Both the position numbers and the translations under genes were made by a program. A stretch of 64,000 nucleotides of DNA from Solibacillus sp. FSL H8-0523 (GTDB taxonomy: Bacteria; Bacillota; Bacilli; Bacillales_A; Planococcaceae): assembly GCF_038051985.1 (NCBI RefSeq), contig NZ_CP150291.1, positions 434,001 to 498,000 of the forward strand, read 5' to 3'. Below, piece by piece: positions 25,114 through 36,137 of this stretch; within the stretch, counting starts at the first letter, position 1; every line of letters begins with the position of its first letter. The notes under the pieces were generated by a model. It saw only the letters and a list, made by a program, of their open reading frames with translations. It did no database searches and had not been told where the DNA came from.

Positions 25114-27417
25114 ATGAATACACTATTAATCATTAACTGGATTGCGACTGCTGCGGTTGTTGCTTATGCGCTTGGATTATTTACGTACTTATTAAAAACT
25201 CGTTACAACTACGTGCAATTAGGTCGCAAGGAAGAATTCAATATTAAAATGTCAGACCGCATTAACGACATCGTAGAAAAAGTATTTGGCCAATCGAAAT
25301 TATTGAAAGATAAAAAGATGGGTCTTGTACACGTACTATTTTTCTATGGATTCTTAATGGTACAGCTAGGTGCAATTGATTTAATTTGGAAAGGGATTGC
25401 ACCGGGGTCACATCTTCCGCTAGGCGGGCTGTATCCGATGTTTACGTTTACACAGGAAATTGTTGTGTTAACGATTTTAATTGCGGTCGCGGTCGCGTTT
25501 TACCGTCGTTATTTAGAGAAGTTAGCGCGTTTAAAGCAAGGCTTTAAAAATGGATTAGTTTATTTATTCCTATCTGTATTAATGTTTGCGACATTGTTCG
25601 GAAATGGTTTTTATTTAATTTGGCAAGATCACGGCTTAACTGGTTCAGAGCCAGTCGCTTCAGCAATTGCTTGGGCATTCCAGTGGATGAGCCCGACTGT
25701 AGCAGCAATCGGATTCTTTATTATGTGGTGGGCGCATCTGTTAGCGCTACTAGCATTCCTTGTGTATCTTCCACAAGGCAAGCACTTCCACTTAATTACG
25801 TCGATTTTAAATGTATACTTCAACCGTCAAGATCGTATCGGCACATTACGTCCGATTGATTTCGCGGCGTTAGAAGAGGCAGAAGACGAAGAAAGTATGC
25901 CACCAATGGGCGTAGGGAAAATTCAAGATTTCACGCAAAAACAAATGCTCGACCTATATTCTTGTGTAGAATGTGGTCGTTGTACGAATATGTGTCCAGC
26001 AACAGGAACAGGGAAGATGCTGTCACCGATGGACTTAATCGTGAAATTACGTGACCACTTAACATTCACAGGCGCGGTCGAAACAAAGCAAAAGCCGTGG
26101 GTACCGTTCCAATTCTTTAACAAAACACAAGGGAACCAACTGGCGATGGCTGCTGGTGCTGAAGGTGCAGTAATCGATAATATCTACAGCCCGTCATTAA
26201 TTGGGGATATCATTACAGAAGAAGAAATTTGGGCTTGTACAACTTGCCGTAACTGTGAAGACCAATGTCCAGTAATGAATGAGCATGTCGACAAAATTAT
26301 CGATTTACGTCGTTACTTAACAATGACGGAAGGTAAGGTAAATGCGGATGCACAGCGCGCGATGACAAATATCGAGCGTCAAGGAAATCCATGGGGCTTA
26401 AACCGTAAAGAAAAAGAAAACTGGCGCGAGCTAGATGAGACGGTGTATGTACCAACCGTAAAAGAGCTAAAAAAATCAGGCGAAGAAATGGAATACTTAT
26501 TCTGGGTTGGCTCAATGGGTGCATTTGATAACCGTTCACAAAAAATCGCGTTAGCATTCGCACGCTTAATGAACAAAGCTGGCGTGAAGTTTGCGATTTT
26601 AGGCAACAAGGAAAAGAACTCAGGGGATACACCACGTCGTTTAGGGAATGAATTCTTATTCCAGGAAATCGCTGGGGAAAATATTTCAGAGTTCGAGAAA
26701 AATAATGTCACAAAAATTGTGACAATCGATCCGCACGCGTACAACATTTTCAAAAATGAGTACCAAGATTTTGGCTGGAGCGGGGAAGTACTGCACCATA
26801 CCGAATTACTATACGATTTAGTAGAGCAAGGTCGCTTAACGATGGATCACCGCGTAGATGAAACAATCGTTTTCCACGATTCATGTTACTTAGGTCGTTA
26901 CAATGATGTCTACGATCCACCACGTGAGATTTTAAAAGGCATCCCAGGCGTGAAGCTTGTCGAGATGGCGCGTAACCGCGAAGAAGGTATGTGCTGTGGT
27001 GCCGGTGGTGGTTTAATGTGGATGGAAGAGCATGTCGGAAATCGTATTAACGTAGCGCGTACAGAGCAAGCAATCGCGACGCAAGCTTCAGTTATTTCTT
27101 CAGGCTGTCCTTACTGCTTAACAATGCTATCAGATGGTACGAAGGCGAAGGAAGTAGAAGAAACGATTGGCACGTACGATATCGCAGAGCTATTAGAGCG
27201 CGCGGTATTCGGTACACCACAACCAGCATCGCAAGAAGTGCTAGAAGAGGTAATTGAAGAAGTCGCTGCACCTGCTGAAGTAACAGTAGAAGCAGAGAAA
27301 GAAGTGCAACCAGAAGCTGTAGCAGAGGAAGTAGCAACAGTAAAGGAGCCAGCAGTAAAAACAACGAAACAAATTGTTGTTGAAACAGAAAAAGAATCAC
27401 AAAGCGAAGAAAAGTGA
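25114..27417 (+). CDS. fadF: Membrane Fe-S oxidoreductase FadF (EtfD-like electron acceptor for acyl-CoA oxidation)
   Basis: A 767-residue protein. About six membrane helices (residues 4-225) resemble a gamma subunit of nitrate reductase/HdrE. Two 4Fe-4S clusters follow (CVECGRCTNMCP near 284, CTTCRNCEDQCP near 375), then two CCG domains (HDSCYLGRYND, MCCGAGGGLMWMEE, SGCPYCLTML) as in HdrD. It is expected to pass electrons from ETF to menaquinone. The last 70 residues are an acidic Glu/Val/Ala/Pro-rich tail not needed by the family and probably disordered. GGGGGGAAAGG precedes the ATG. Confidence 0.9.
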   Translation: MNTLLIINWIATAAVVAYALGLFTYLLKTRYNYVQLGRKEEFNIKMSDRINDIVEKVFGQSKLLKDKKMGLVHVLFFYGFLMVQLGAIDLIWKGIAPGSHLPLGGLYPMFTFTQEIVVLTILIAVAVAFYRRYLEKLARLKQGFKNGLVYLFLSVLMFATLFGNGFYLIWQDHGLTGSEPVASAIAWAFQWMSPTVAAIGFFIMWWAHLLALLAFLVYLPQGKHFHLITSILNVYFNRQDRIGTLRPIDFAALEEAEDEESMPPMGVGKIQDFTQKQMLDLYSCVECGRCTNMCPATGTGKMLSPMDLIVKLRDHLTFTGAVETKQKPWVPFQFFNKTQGNQLAMAAGAEGAVIDNIYSPSLIGDIITEEEIWACTTCRNCEDQCPVMNEHVDKIIDLRRYLTMTEGKVNADAQRAMTNIERQGNPWGLNRKEKENWRELDETVYVPTVKELKKSGEEMEYLFWVGSMGAFDNRSQKIALAFARLMNKAGVKFAILGNKEKNSGDTPRRLGNEFLFQEIAGENISEFEKNNVTKIVTIDPHAYNIFKNEYQDFGWSGEVLHHTELLYDLVEQGRLTMDHRVDETIVFHDSCYLGRYNDVYDPPREILKGIPGVKLVEMARNREEGMCCGAGGGLMWMEEHVGNRINVARTEQAIATQASVISSGCPYCLTMLSDGTKAKEVEETIGTYDIAELLERAVFGTPQPASQEVLEEVIEEVAAPAEVTVEAEKEVQPEAVAEEVATVKEPAVKTTKQIVVETEKESQSEEK

Positions 27418-27507
27418 ATTTAATGAGCATAAAGTTTTAAGTTCAGTATATTCAAATAATTTTGTTGCGAAATAAAAAAGGATTTAATACAATGAAATTA
27501 GTTAAAA

Positions 27508-27537
27508 AATGAGAGTATTATATGCTCTCATTTTTTT
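27508..27537 (+). terminator. Terminator after fadF
   Basis: AAATGAGAG pairs with CTCTCATTT, then TTTT; separates fadF from the thiolase operon. Confidence 0.85.
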
Positions 27538-27549
27538 AAAACATGAAAT

Positions 27550-27563
27550 TGAGCGAGCGTTCA
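27550..27563 (+). promoter_or_regulatory. Second TetR-type operator candidate, upstream of thiolase
   Basis: TGAGCGAGCGTTCA fits the same TGAryGnnCryTCA pattern as the fadF operator at 25000-25013. It overlaps a possible -35 (TTGAGC); the -10 is weak. Confidence 0.5.
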
Positions 27564-27641
27564 GTCGAATGTTAAACAATGGGATTATGAGAAGGGTTTT
27601 TACAAAAAAAGATCGATATTTCAAACAAAGGGGTGTATGGA

Positions 27642-28832
27642 TTGTCGAGAACAGTTATTTTAGACGGAGCACGAACGCCATTCGGAAAATTTGGTGGCGC
27701 GTTAAGTTCACTGACTGCTAGTGATTTAGGTGGCATTGCCATTAAAGAAGCATTAACAAAAGCAAATGTCGAAGCGCAAGCTGTTGGCGAAGTGATTATT
27801 GGCACGGTATTACAGGCAGGGCAAGGCCAAATTCCGTCACGCCAAGCTGCAACAAAAGCAGGCATTCCGTGGTCAGTAAAAACCGAAACAATTAATAAGG
27901 TATGTGCATCAGGCATGCGCAGTGTCACACTTGCCGATCAACTAATTCGTTTAGGGGACGAACAGGTCATTGTTGCAGGGGGCATGGAATCGATGTCAAA
28001 CGCACCGTACTATATGCCAAAAGGGCGCTTTGGTTTACGGATGGGTGATGCCAGTTTAGTAGACGGCATGATTTATGACGGATTATCTTGCGCGTTTCAT
28101 CCGAAGCAAGTACATATGGGCACTTACGGCAATGGCACAGCAGAAAAGTTTAGCGTAACGCGTGATGAACAGGATGCCTGGGCAGTACGCAGTCACGAAA
28201 AAGCAATTGCAGCCATTGAAGCAGGAAAGTTCGCAGAGGAAATTGTCGCGGTGGAAATTCCACAGCGTAAAGGGGAGCCAATCGTTGTAAACGAAGACGA
28301 AGCACCACGAGCGGGCACAACATTGGAAACGCTTGCAAAACTGAAGTCCGCGTTTAGTGCGGACGGTACCATTACAGCAGGAAACGCACCGGGGATAAAT
28401 GACGGGGCCTGTGCACTTGTATTGATGAACGAAGACAAGGCACGTGAAGAAAATCGTCCAGTACTGGCAACGATTTTAGGTCATGCCGAAGTGGGGGTTG
28501 CACCAGAAGATTTCCCACAAACACCAGGGCTTGTCATTAATGAATTATTAAAGAAAACGGGAAAATCACTTGAAGAAATCGATGTAATCGAAATTAACGA
28601 AGCGTTTGCAGCAGTAGCACTTGTCAGCAATCAAATTGCCGGACTGGATCCACAGAAAGTCAATGTTAACGGTGGCGCCGTAGCACTTGGTCACCCGATT
28701 GGTGCAAGTGGGGCGCGTATTATTTTAACACTTGCTTACGAATTAAAACGTCGCGGCGGCGGCTTAGGTATTGCAGCCATCTGCTCAGGTGGCGGTCAAG
28801 GGGATGCGGTAATAATCGAAGTATCAAACTAA
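27642..28832 (+). CDS. Acetyl-CoA C-acetyltransferase (thiolase)
   Basis: TTG 27642 is chosen because AAAGGGG lies about eight bases upstream and the product then begins SRTVILDGARTPFGKFGG, the usual thiolase N-terminus (396 residues). Cys nucleophile in NKVCASGMRSVTLA, GHPIGASGARI and the C-terminal CSGGGQGDA are intact. It interconverts acetoacetyl-CoA or longer 3-ketoacyl-CoA and acetyl-CoA; neighbours suggest the degradative direction. The MmgA/FadA type is closest by context. Confidence 0.93.
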   Translation: MSRTVILDGARTPFGKFGGALSSLTASDLGGIAIKEALTKANVEAQAVGEVIIGTVLQAGQGQIPSRQAATKAGIPWSVKTETINKVCASGMRSVTLADQLIRLGDEQVIVAGGMESMSNAPYYMPKGRFGLRMGDASLVDGMIYDGLSCAFHPKQVHMGTYGNGTAEKFSVTRDEQDAWAVRSHEKAIAAIEAGKFAEEIVAVEIPQRKGEPIVVNEDEAPRAGTTLETLAKLKSAFSADGTITAGNAPGINDGACALVLMNEDKAREENRPVLATILGHAEVGVAPEDFPQTPGLVINELLKKTGKSLEEIDVIEINEAFAAVALVSNQIAGLDPQKVNVNGGAVALGHPIGASGARIILTLAYELKRRGGGLGIAAICSGGGQGDAVIIEVSN

Positions 28833-28844
28833 GGGGATGAAGGA

Positions 28845-29696
28845 ATGAACATTGAAAAAGTGATGGTCATTGGTGCAGGGCAAATGGGGTCAGGCATTGC
28901 TCAAGTGTGTGCACAAGCAGGATTTACGGTTATTTTGAACGATATGAAAGACGAGTTTTTCGAACGAGGTCTAGCGACGATTACGAAAAATTTAACGCGA
29001 GATGTTGAAAAAGGGCGTAAAACAGAGGAAGAAAAGGCACAAGTGTTGGCGCGTATTACAAAATCAACGTCAATTGATGATGCCAAACATGTAGATATCG
29101 TCATTGAAGCAGCTGTTGAAAATATGGAAATTAAACAATCGATTTTCAAGCAGCTTGACGCGATTGCACCAGCCCATACGATTTTAGCAACAAATACATC
29201 AAGCTTACCCATTACTGAAATTGCGGCTGTAACAAACCGTCCAGAACAAGTAATCGGTATGCACTTCATGAATCCAGTACCAGTCATGCAACTTGTTGAA
29301 ATAATTCGCGGGTTAGCAACAGCGGATGAAGTATACGAAGCGGTTGCCGCGATGACAAAGCAAATCGGCAAAACAGGCGTTGAAGTAAATGATTTCCCAG
29401 GCTTTATTTCAAACCGTATTTTACTGCCAATGATCAACGAAGCAATTTATGCGCTGTATGAAGGTGTGGCAACAAAAGAGGCCATTGATGATGTCATGAA
29501 GATGGGCATGAACCATCCGATGGGGCCGTTAACGCTTGCTGATTTTATTGGCCTTGATACATGCTTATCGATTATGGAAATTTTACATGAAGGTCTTGGT
29601 GATAGTAAGTACCGCCCATGTCCACTACTACGTAAATACGTGGCGGCTGGCTGGTTAGGGAAAAAATCTGGACGTGGCTTCTATGTCTACGAATGA
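28845..29696 (+). CDS. 3-hydroxybutyryl-CoA dehydrogenase (MmgB/Hbd type)
   Basis: A 283-residue short 3-hydroxyacyl-CoA dehydrogenase. Rossmann motif [19 protein letters not shown] binds NAD; catalytic His-Glu pair in [29 protein letters not shown] and [15 protein letters not shown] follow. It oxidises 3-hydroxyacyl-CoA to the thiolase substrate. AAGGGGATGAAGGA precedes the ATG. Confidence 0.93.
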   Translation: MNIEKVMVIGAGQMGSGIAQVCAQAGFTVILNDMKDEFFERGLATITKNLTRDVEKGRKTEEEKAQVLARITKSTSIDDAKHVDIVIEAAVENMEIKQSIFKQLDAIAPAHTILATNTSSLPITEIAAVTNRPEQVIGMHFMNPVPVMQLVEIIRGLATADEVYEAVAAMTKQIGKTGVEVNDFPGFISNRILLPMINEAIYALYEGVATKEAIDDVMKMGMNHPMGPLTLADFIGLDTCLSIMEILHEGLGDSKYRPCPLLRKYVAAGWLGKKSGRGFYVYE

Positions 29697-29707
29697 GGTG
29701 AGCTTCC

Positions 29708-30844
29708 GTGAACTTACAATTTACCGATGAACAGCTGATGATGCGGAATATGGTTCGGGATTTTGCACAAACAGAAATCGCGCCGTTTATCGAGCAAATG
29801 GAACAAGGAGAGTTCCCACGCCACTTGCTAAAAAAAATGGGCGAGCTTGGCTTAATGGGGATTACCGCACCTGCTGAATACGGCGGCGCTGAAATGGATT
29901 TTACATCATATATCTTAGCGATTCATGAGCTATCTAAGGTAAGCGCGGTGATGGGGGTTATTTTATCAGTGCATACATCGGTAGGGACCAATCCCATTTT
30001 GTATTTCGGTAGTGATGCACAAAAAGAGAAGTATGTACCAAAGCTAGCTGCCGGTGAATACATAGGCGCGTTCTGTTTAACAGAAACAGGTGCAGGTAGT
30101 GATGCCGGTTCACTGAAAACGCGTGCTGTACGTGACGGTGCGGATTATGTGTTAGACGGGTCGAAGGTGTTCATCACCAATGGTGGAGAAGCAGATGTGT
30201 ACATCGTGTTTGCTTCAACGAATCCAGAAACCGGAACACGTGGTATTTCCGCATTTATCGTAGAAAAGGATACACCGGGTTTTATCGTTGGAAAAGACGA
30301 AAAAAAGATGGGGCTTCACGGCTCACGTACGGTGCAGCTGACATTTGAAAATATGCGTATTCCGGCCGAAAACTTGCTTGGTGAAGAAGGGCAAGGCTTT
30401 AAAATTGCGATGGCCAACTTAGATGTCGGGCGTATCGGGATTGCTGCACAAAGCTTAGGAATTGCAGAGGCGGCGCTTGAAGCCGCGACAGATTATGCAA
30501 AAGAGCGCGAGCAATTTGGCAAACCAATCGCACAGCAACAAGCAGTCGGTTTTAAATTAGCAGACATGGCAACAGCCGTTGAAGCATCAAAGTTACTCGT
30601 GTACAGTGCGGCACATTTACGTAGTGAAGGGTACCCATGTGGCAAGGAAGCATCGATGGCGAAGCTTTTCGCGTCACAAACGGCAATGGATACAGCAATC
30701 GAAGCGGTTCAAATATTCGGTGGTTACGGCTATACCGAGGACTACCCAGTAGAGCGCTATTTCCGCGACGCCAAGGTGACACAAATTTACGAGGGAACGA
30801 GCGAAATCCAGCGCATTGTCATTAGTAAGCATGTGCTTGGGTGA
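29708..30844 (+). CDS. Acyl-CoA dehydrogenase (first of two)
   Basis: A 378-residue flavoprotein that makes the alpha-beta double bond of acyl-CoA and passes electrons to ETF. GTG start with GAGGTGAG upstream. Motifs: CLTETGAGSDAGSLKT, VFITNGGEADVYIVFA, and QIYEGTSEIQRIVISKHVLG. The catalytic base Glu is in the usual place (IYEGTSE). Chain-length preference cannot be read from sequence; context suits short or branched chains. Confidence 0.92.
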   Translation: MNLQFTDEQLMMRNMVRDFAQTEIAPFIEQMEQGEFPRHLLKKMGELGLMGITAPAEYGGAEMDFTSYILAIHELSKVSAVMGVILSVHTSVGTNPILYFGSDAQKEKYVPKLAAGEYIGAFCLTETGAGSDAGSLKTRAVRDGADYVLDGSKVFITNGGEADVYIVFASTNPETGTRGISAFIVEKDTPGFIVGKDEKKMGLHGSRTVQLTFENMRIPAENLLGEEGQGFKIAMANLDVGRIGIAAQSLGIAEAALEAATDYAKEREQFGKPIAQQQAVGFKLADMATAVEASKLLVYSAAHLRSEGYPCGKEASMAKLFASQTAMDTAIEAVQIFGGYGYTEDYPVERYFRDAKVTQIYEGTSEIQRIVISKHVLG

Positions 30845-30880
30845 CGTAAAAATATAAACAAACAAAGGGGTTATGGGAAA

Positions 30881-32017
30881 ATGAACTTTCAATTATCAGA
30901 AGAACACCAACAATTACGTGAAATGATTCGCGACTTTGCGATTAACGAAGTAGCACCAACAGCGGAACACCGCGATGAGCACGAGGAATTTGACCGTGGG
31001 ATTTTCGACAAAATGGCGGAGCTTGGCTTAACAGGTATTCCATGGCCAGAAGAGTACGGCGGAGCAGGTTTTGACTACTTAGCATACTGTATCGCAGTAG
31101 AAGAATTATCACGCGTATGTGCATCAACAGGGGTAACATTATCGGCACATACATCACTTGCGGGCTGGCCGATTTATAAATACGGCAACGAAGAGCAAAA
31201 GCAAAAATACTTACGCCCAATGGCAGAAGGTAAAAAAATCGGCGCCTACGGTTTAACAGAGCCAGCTTCAGGGTCTGATGCGGGCGGTATGAAAACATAC
31301 GCGGTTAAAGACGGGGATGACTACATCTTAAATGGTTCTAAAATCTTCATTACAAACGGCGGGATTGCTGATATTTATGTTGTATTTGCTGTCACAGATC
31401 CGAATGCAAGAAACAGCACAACGGCATTTATCGTGGAAGCATCGACACCAGGTTTCTCTGTTGGGAAGAAAGAAAGAAAACTAGGCATTCGTTCATCACC
31501 AACAACAGAAATCATTTTCGACAACTGCCGCATTTCAAAAGAAAATGTACTTGGTGAAGAAGGCCAAGGCTTTGTGATTGCAATGAAAACATTAGATGGT
31601 GGCCGTAACGGAATTGCTGCACAAGCAGTAGGGATCGCACAAGGCGCATTAGATGCAGCGGTTGATTATGCAAAAGAGCGTGTACAATTCGGTAAGCCAA
31701 TTACTGCAAATCAAGGTGTATCCTTCAAATTAGCGGATATGGCGACAGAAATCGAAGCATCTCGTTTATTGACGTACCAAGCAGCATGGTTAGAATCAAA
31801 TGATTTACCATACGGAAAAGCATCAGCTATGGCAAAGCTACTTGCTGGGGATACAGCGATGAAGGTAACGACAGAAGCTGTTCAAGTATTCGGTGGCTAC
31901 GGCTACACGAAAGACTATCCAGTAGAGCGCTACATGCGTGATGCAAAAATTACGCAAATTTACGAAGGCACACAAGAGATCCAACGCCTAGTTATTTCGC
32001 GTATGATTACAAAATAA
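30881..32017 (+). CDS. Acyl-CoA dehydrogenase (second)
   Basis: A 378-residue paralogue of the preceding enzyme with the same length and motifs ([48 protein letters not shown]). The two differ at many positions, so they likely handle different acyl chains, for example straight versus branched. AAAGGGG sits about eleven bases before the ATG. The regulator gene begins four bases after its stop codon. Confidence 0.92.
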   Translation: MNFQLSEEHQQLREMIRDFAINEVAPTAEHRDEHEEFDRGIFDKMAELGLTGIPWPEEYGGAGFDYLAYCIAVEELSRVCASTGVTLSAHTSLAGWPIYKYGNEEQKQKYLRPMAEGKKIGAYGLTEPASGSDAGGMKTYAVKDGDDYILNGSKIFITNGGIADIYVVFAVTDPNARNSTTAFIVEASTPGFSVGKKERKLGIRSSPTTEIIFDNCRISKENVLGEEGQGFVIAMKTLDGGRNGIAAQAVGIAQGALDAAVDYAKERVQFGKPITANQGVSFKLADMATEIEASRLLTYQAAWLESNDLPYGKASAMAKLLAGDTAMKVTTEAVQVFGGYGYTKDYPVERYMRDAKITQIYEGTQEIQRLVISRMITK

Positions 32018-32020
32018 TGT

Positions 32021-32659
32021 ATGGCAACTAACGATAAGTTGCATGTGATCTCGTCAATAAAAGATGAAAATAAAATACTCGAGCGTCGTCAGCAAATTGT
32101 GAATGCCGGGGTGAAGCTCTTTAAAGAAAAAGGCTTTCACCGTGCCACAACACGTGAGCTCGCAAAAGCAGCAGGATTTAGCATCGGCACCTTATATGAA
32201 TACATTCGAACGAAGGAAGATGTGCTGTTTTTAGTGTGCGACGATATTTTTAATGAAGTAACAAAATGCTTATCGCAATTTCCGGCTGATAATGGCACGA
32301 TTACAGCACTTGAGGAAGCAATCCAGCAATATTATTTATTGATTGATACAATGCCTGAAGAATTTACGATTATGTACCAAGAAACGAAGTCGCTTCCAAA
32401 AGAGGCGATGCACTACATTTTGGATAAAGAACTAGAGATGGTGGCAATTTTCGAACGCATGCTAAAGGGCTGTGTAGAAGCAGGTAATTTAACGTTATCA
32501 GATGACGCGATCTATTTAGCGGCCAATCAAATTGTTGTTCAAGGGCAAAGTTGGGCATTTCGTAAATGGGCACTAAAAAAACGTTACACAATTGAAGATT
32601 ATATAAAATTGCAAACAACGATGTTTTTACAAGGCATTATGCAGTTTGAAGAACATTAA
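32021..32659 (+). CDS. TetR/AcrR-family regulator of the fatty-acid cluster
   Basis: A 212-residue regulator. N-terminal HTH: RRQQIVNAGVKLFKEKGFH, TTRELAKAAGFSIGTLYEYI. The ligand domain is TetR_C type, similar in role to Bacillus FadR, which senses long-chain acyl-CoA. No Shine-Dalgarno is visible; the ATG is four bases after the acyl-CoA dehydrogenase stop, so translation probably depends on reinitiation. Candidate operators are at 25000 and 27550. Confidence 0.85.
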   Translation: MATNDKLHVISSIKDENKILERRQQIVNAGVKLFKEKGFHRATTRELAKAAGFSIGTLYEYIRTKEDVLFLVCDDIFNEVTKCLSQFPADNGTITALEEAIQQYYLLIDTMPEEFTIMYQETKSLPKEAMHYILDKELEMVAIFERMLKGCVEAGNLTLSDDAIYLAANQIVVQGQSWAFRKWALKKRYTIEDYIKLQTTMFLQGIMQFEEH

Positions 32660-32660
32660 G

Positions 32661-32712
32661 AAAACTGCCATGTAGAGCGCGAGAAAAACGGAGCTTTATG
32701 TGGCAGTTTTTC
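32661..32712 (+). terminator. Terminator after the TetR gene
   Basis: AAAACTGCCA (32661-32670) pairs with TGGCAGTTTT (32701-32710), with an inner GAGC/GCTT-like extension, then T. Confidence 0.85.
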
Positions 32713-32745
32713 ATTATTCTGAGATAACAAAGGGGTTAATACAAC

Positions 32746-35700
32746 ATGGGGAAAATCGAAGCATACAAACCAAAAAACTACGTCCGTTTCGTAACGGCAT
32801 CAAGCTTGTTTGATGGGCACGACGCATCTGTTAATATTATGCGCCGTATTTTACAGTCAAGCGGCGCGGAAGTTATTCACTTAGGGCATAATCGTTCGGT
32901 GGAAGAAGTAGTAAACGCCGCGATTCAAGAGGATGCGCAAGGGGTGGCGGTATCTTCTTATCAAGGCGGTCATATGGAGTACTTTAAATATATGTATGAC
33001 CTTCTGCGTGAAAAAGGCGCACCGCATATTAAAATTTACGGCGGTGGTGGTGGGGTAATCCTACCGCGTGAAATTAAAGAGCTTCATCAATACGGTATTG
33101 CAGGGATTTTCTCGCCGGAGGATGGCCGACAAATGGGCTTACAAGGCATGATTAATAGAAAGCTAGAGGGCGCGGATTATTCAACATTACAGGGAAATTA
33201 CAACGAGCTTGTTGAAAAATTAACAACAAACACGCCTGAGATTTTGGCAAATTTAATTACAGCGGCTGAAAAAGGCGGCACGGAAGAAATCGACGCTATG
33301 TTAGAACTGGCGCGCACAAAATCAAAAAATACACCGATTTTAGGGATTACAGGTACAGGGGGAGCGGGTAAATCATCCTTAACCGATGAATTGATTCGCC
33401 GTTTCCTACAAGAGTTCCCAGATAAAAAAATCGCGATTTTATCAGTTGACCCAACAAAGCAAAAAACAGGCGGCGCACTGCTTGGTGACCGTATTCGTAT
33501 GAACGCCATTTTCAATAATCGTGTGTATATGCGAAGTCTGGCTACACGCGGCTCTCGTACAGAATTATCAAGCTCAATTGGCGATGTATTGGATGTCGTA
33601 CGCGCAGCAGGTTTTGACTTAATCGTCGTTGAAACAAGTGGGATTGGTCAAGGTGACGCAGAAATCACCAATTATACAGACCTGTCGATGTATGTGATGA
33701 CAAGTGAATTTGGTGCGCCAACACAGCTAGAAAAAATCGATATGATTGATTACGCCGATTTAATTGCCATCAACAAATTTGAACGTAAAGGATCAGAAGA
33801 TGCACTGCGCCAAGTACAAAAGCAATTCCAACGCTCACGTGAACTATGGGATGACGCAATCGATACAATGCCAGTGTTCGGTACGATTGCCTCACAATTT
33901 AATGATTTAGGTACGAATTCATTATTCGCAGCACTTGTAGCGAAAATTAATGAAAAGTTCGGCTTGGATTGGCAAACATCTTATGAGCAATTTGTAAAAA
34001 CGCAAAAGCAAAATATCGTCATTCCGAATGACCGTCGTTATTATTTACGTGAACTGTCAGAAACGGTACGTAATTATCATAAGCAAGCTGAGCAGCAAGC
34101 GATCCTTGCAACGAAATGGTATCAGCTTGAAGGAACAAAGCTGCAATTAGCAGAGACAGAAAACGCATTAATCGCCTCACTAGATGCATTAATTGAAGGC
34201 GTACAAAACGAACTAACAAACGAATCAAAACGTATTCTAACAAATTGGCAAACACTGAAAGAGGCGTACGCCGGTGATGAGTTCATTACAAAAGTACGCG
34301 ATAAAGAAATTAAAACGACTTTACGCACAGAATCACTGTCTGGCTTAAAAATTCCAAGAGTTGCACTGCCAAGCTTTAAAGATTACGGCGATATTTTACG
34401 TTGGGTATACAAAGAAAATGTACCAGGCGAGTTCCCGTATACAGCAGGCGTTTTCCCGTTCAAGCGTGAAGGTGAAGATCCGAAGCGTCAATTTGCGGGC
34501 GAAGGTACACCAGAGCGTACAAACAAACGCTTCCACTACTTATCAAAAGACGATGATGCAAAACGCCTTTCAACGGCATTTGACTCCGTAACATTATACG
34601 GTGAAGACCCACATACACGTCCCGATATTTACGGGAAAGTAGGGGAGTCTGGTGTAAGTATTTGTACGCTAGACGATATGAAAAAGCTGTATGCAGGCTT
34701 TGATTTATGTGCACCGTCTACGTCTGTGTCAATGACGATTAACGGACCAGCACCAATCATTCTCGCAATGTTTATGAATACGGCCATTGACCAACAAGTA
34801 CAAAAGCGTGAAGCAGAACTTGGTCGTACGTTAACGGTAGAAGAATTTACTGAAACACGTGAACAGACGTTACAAGTTGTGCGCGGTACGGTGCAGGCCG
34901 ATATTTTAAAAGAAGATCAAGGACAAAATACATGTATTTTCTCTACCGAATTTGCATTACGTATGATGGGTGATATTCAACAGTATTTCATCGATCATAA
35001 AGTACGTAACTACTATTCTGTGTCGATTTCGGGCTACCACATCGCAGAAGCTGGGGCGAACCCGATTTCACAATTAGCCTTTACACTGGCAAATGGCTTT
35101 ACGTACGTGGAATATTACTTAAGCCGCGGAATGAATATCGATGACTTTGCGCCGAACTTAAGCTTCTTCTTCTCAAATGGCTTAGACCCAGAGTACACAG
35201 TGATTGGTCGTGTGGCACGCCGTATTTGGGCCGTTGTTATGCGCGATAAGTATGGTGCGAATGAACGTTCACAAAAGTTGAAATACCATATTCAAACATC
35301 CGGCCGTTCTTTACACGCACAGGAAATTGATTTCAATGATATTCGTACAACATTGCAGGCGTTAATGGCACTTCAAGATAACTGTAACTCACTGCACACA
35401 AATGCCTATGACGAAGCAATTACAACACCAACGGAAGAATCCGTGAGACGCGCGATGGCGATTCAAATGATTATTACAAAAGAGCACGGCCTATCGAAAA
35501 ACGAAAACCCATTACAAGGGGCGTTCATTATTGAAGAATTAACGCAACTCGTAGAGCAAGCAGTGTTAGAAGAATTCGACCGTATTAATGATCGTGGTGG
35601 GGTACTAGGTGCCATGGAAACGCAGTATCAGCGCGGTAAAATTCAAGAAGAATCGATGTACTATGAGCACTTGAAGCATTCAGGTGAACTACCAATCATC

Positions 35701-35988
35701 GGCGTGAACACGTATTTAAATCCAAATCCAGCGTCAGATGAAGCGATTAACAATATGGAAATTGCACGTGCATCAACAGACGAAAAGGATTTACAAATTG
35801 CGAATCTAGAGAGCTTTAAACAGCGTCACATTTCATCGAATGAAGCCGCAATTGAGGCGTTAAAGCAAGTGGCAAAAACAAACGGTAATATTTTCGAACA
35901 GCTCATGGAAACAGTAAAGGTTGCGAGCCTAGGTCAAATTACAAACGCATTATATGAAGTTGGCGGACAATATCGCCGAAACATGTAA
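32746..35988 (+). CDS. icmF: Fused isobutyryl-CoA mutase IcmF (B12 domain, G-protein chaperone and mutase)
   Basis: A 1080-residue protein in the IcmF order. The adenosylcobalamin-binding domain comes first: DGHDASV with His25 as lower axial ligand, then SSYQGGH and [13 protein letters not shown] MeaB-like GTPase follows (P-loop [10 protein letters not shown] at 203-212, then [14 protein letters not shown]), and the mutase barrel is at the C-terminus. AGVFPFKR and NPISQLAF carry the Phe and Gln that, from published work on IcmF versus pivalyl-CoA mutase, favour isobutyryl/butyryl-CoA. It links valine or branched-chain breakdown to straight-chain acyl-CoA. Own ribosome site AAAGGGG. Confidence 0.95.
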   Translation: MGKIEAYKPKNYVRFVTASSLFDGHDASVNIMRRILQSSGAEVIHLGHNRSVEEVVNAAIQEDAQGVAVSSYQGGHMEYFKYMYDLLREKGAPHIKIYGGGGGVILPREIKELHQYGIAGIFSPEDGRQMGLQGMINRKLEGADYSTLQGNYNELVEKLTTNTPEILANLITAAEKGGTEEIDAMLELARTKSKNTPILGITGTGGAGKSSLTDELIRRFLQEFPDKKIAILSVDPTKQKTGGALLGDRIRMNAIFNNRVYMRSLATRGSRTELSSSIGDVLDVVRAAGFDLIVVETSGIGQGDAEITNYTDLSMYVMTSEFGAPTQLEKIDMIDYADLIAINKFERKGSEDALRQVQKQFQRSRELWDDAIDTMPVFGTIASQFNDLGTNSLFAALVAKINEKFGLDWQTSYEQFVKTQKQNIVIPNDRRYYLRELSETVRNYHKQAEQQAILATKWYQLEGTKLQLAETENALIASLDALIEGVQNELTNESKRILTNWQTLKEAYAGDEFITKVRDKEIKTTLRTESLSGLKIPRVALPSFKDYGDILRWVYKENVPGEFPYTAGVFPFKREGEDPKRQFAGEGTPERTNKRFHYLSKDDDAKRLSTAFDSVTLYGEDPHTRPDIYGKVGESGVSICTLDDMKKLYAGFDLCAPSTSVSMTINGPAPIILAMFMNTAIDQQVQKREAELGRTLTVEEFTETREQTLQVVRGTVQADILKEDQGQNTCIFSTEFALRMMGDIQQYFIDHKVRNYYSVSISGYHIAEAGANPISQLAFTLANGFTYVEYYLSRGMNIDDFAPNLSFFFSNGLDPEYTVIGRVARRIWAVVMRDKYGANERSQKLKYHIQTSGRSLHAQEIDFNDIRTTLQALMALQDNCNSLHTNAYDEAITTPTEESVRRAMAIQMIITKEHGLSKNENPLQGAFIIEELTQLVEQAVLEEFDRINDRGGVLGAMETQYQRGKIQEESMYYEHLKHSGELPIIGVNTYLNPNPASDEAINNMEIARASTDEKDLQIANLESFKQRHISSNEAAIEALKQVAKTNGNIFEQLMETVKVASLGQITNALYEVGGQYRRNM

Positions 35989-36137
35989 ACAAAAAATGCT
36001 ACTTTAGTCGTCATAAATTCTTTTAGCATTAAAATTTTGCAAAAAATATAAAAATCGCGGTTTGAAAGTCCACGTTTGTTAAAATTTTCGTTATACTAAG
36101 TAATACGAAAAAATTTACAGAAAGAAGGTACGGCATA

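Noticed and set aside
27092-27430. Leucine-rich minus-strand frame that looks like a membrane protein
   Set aside because: Antisense of the acidic Glu-rich tail of fadF; no start signals.
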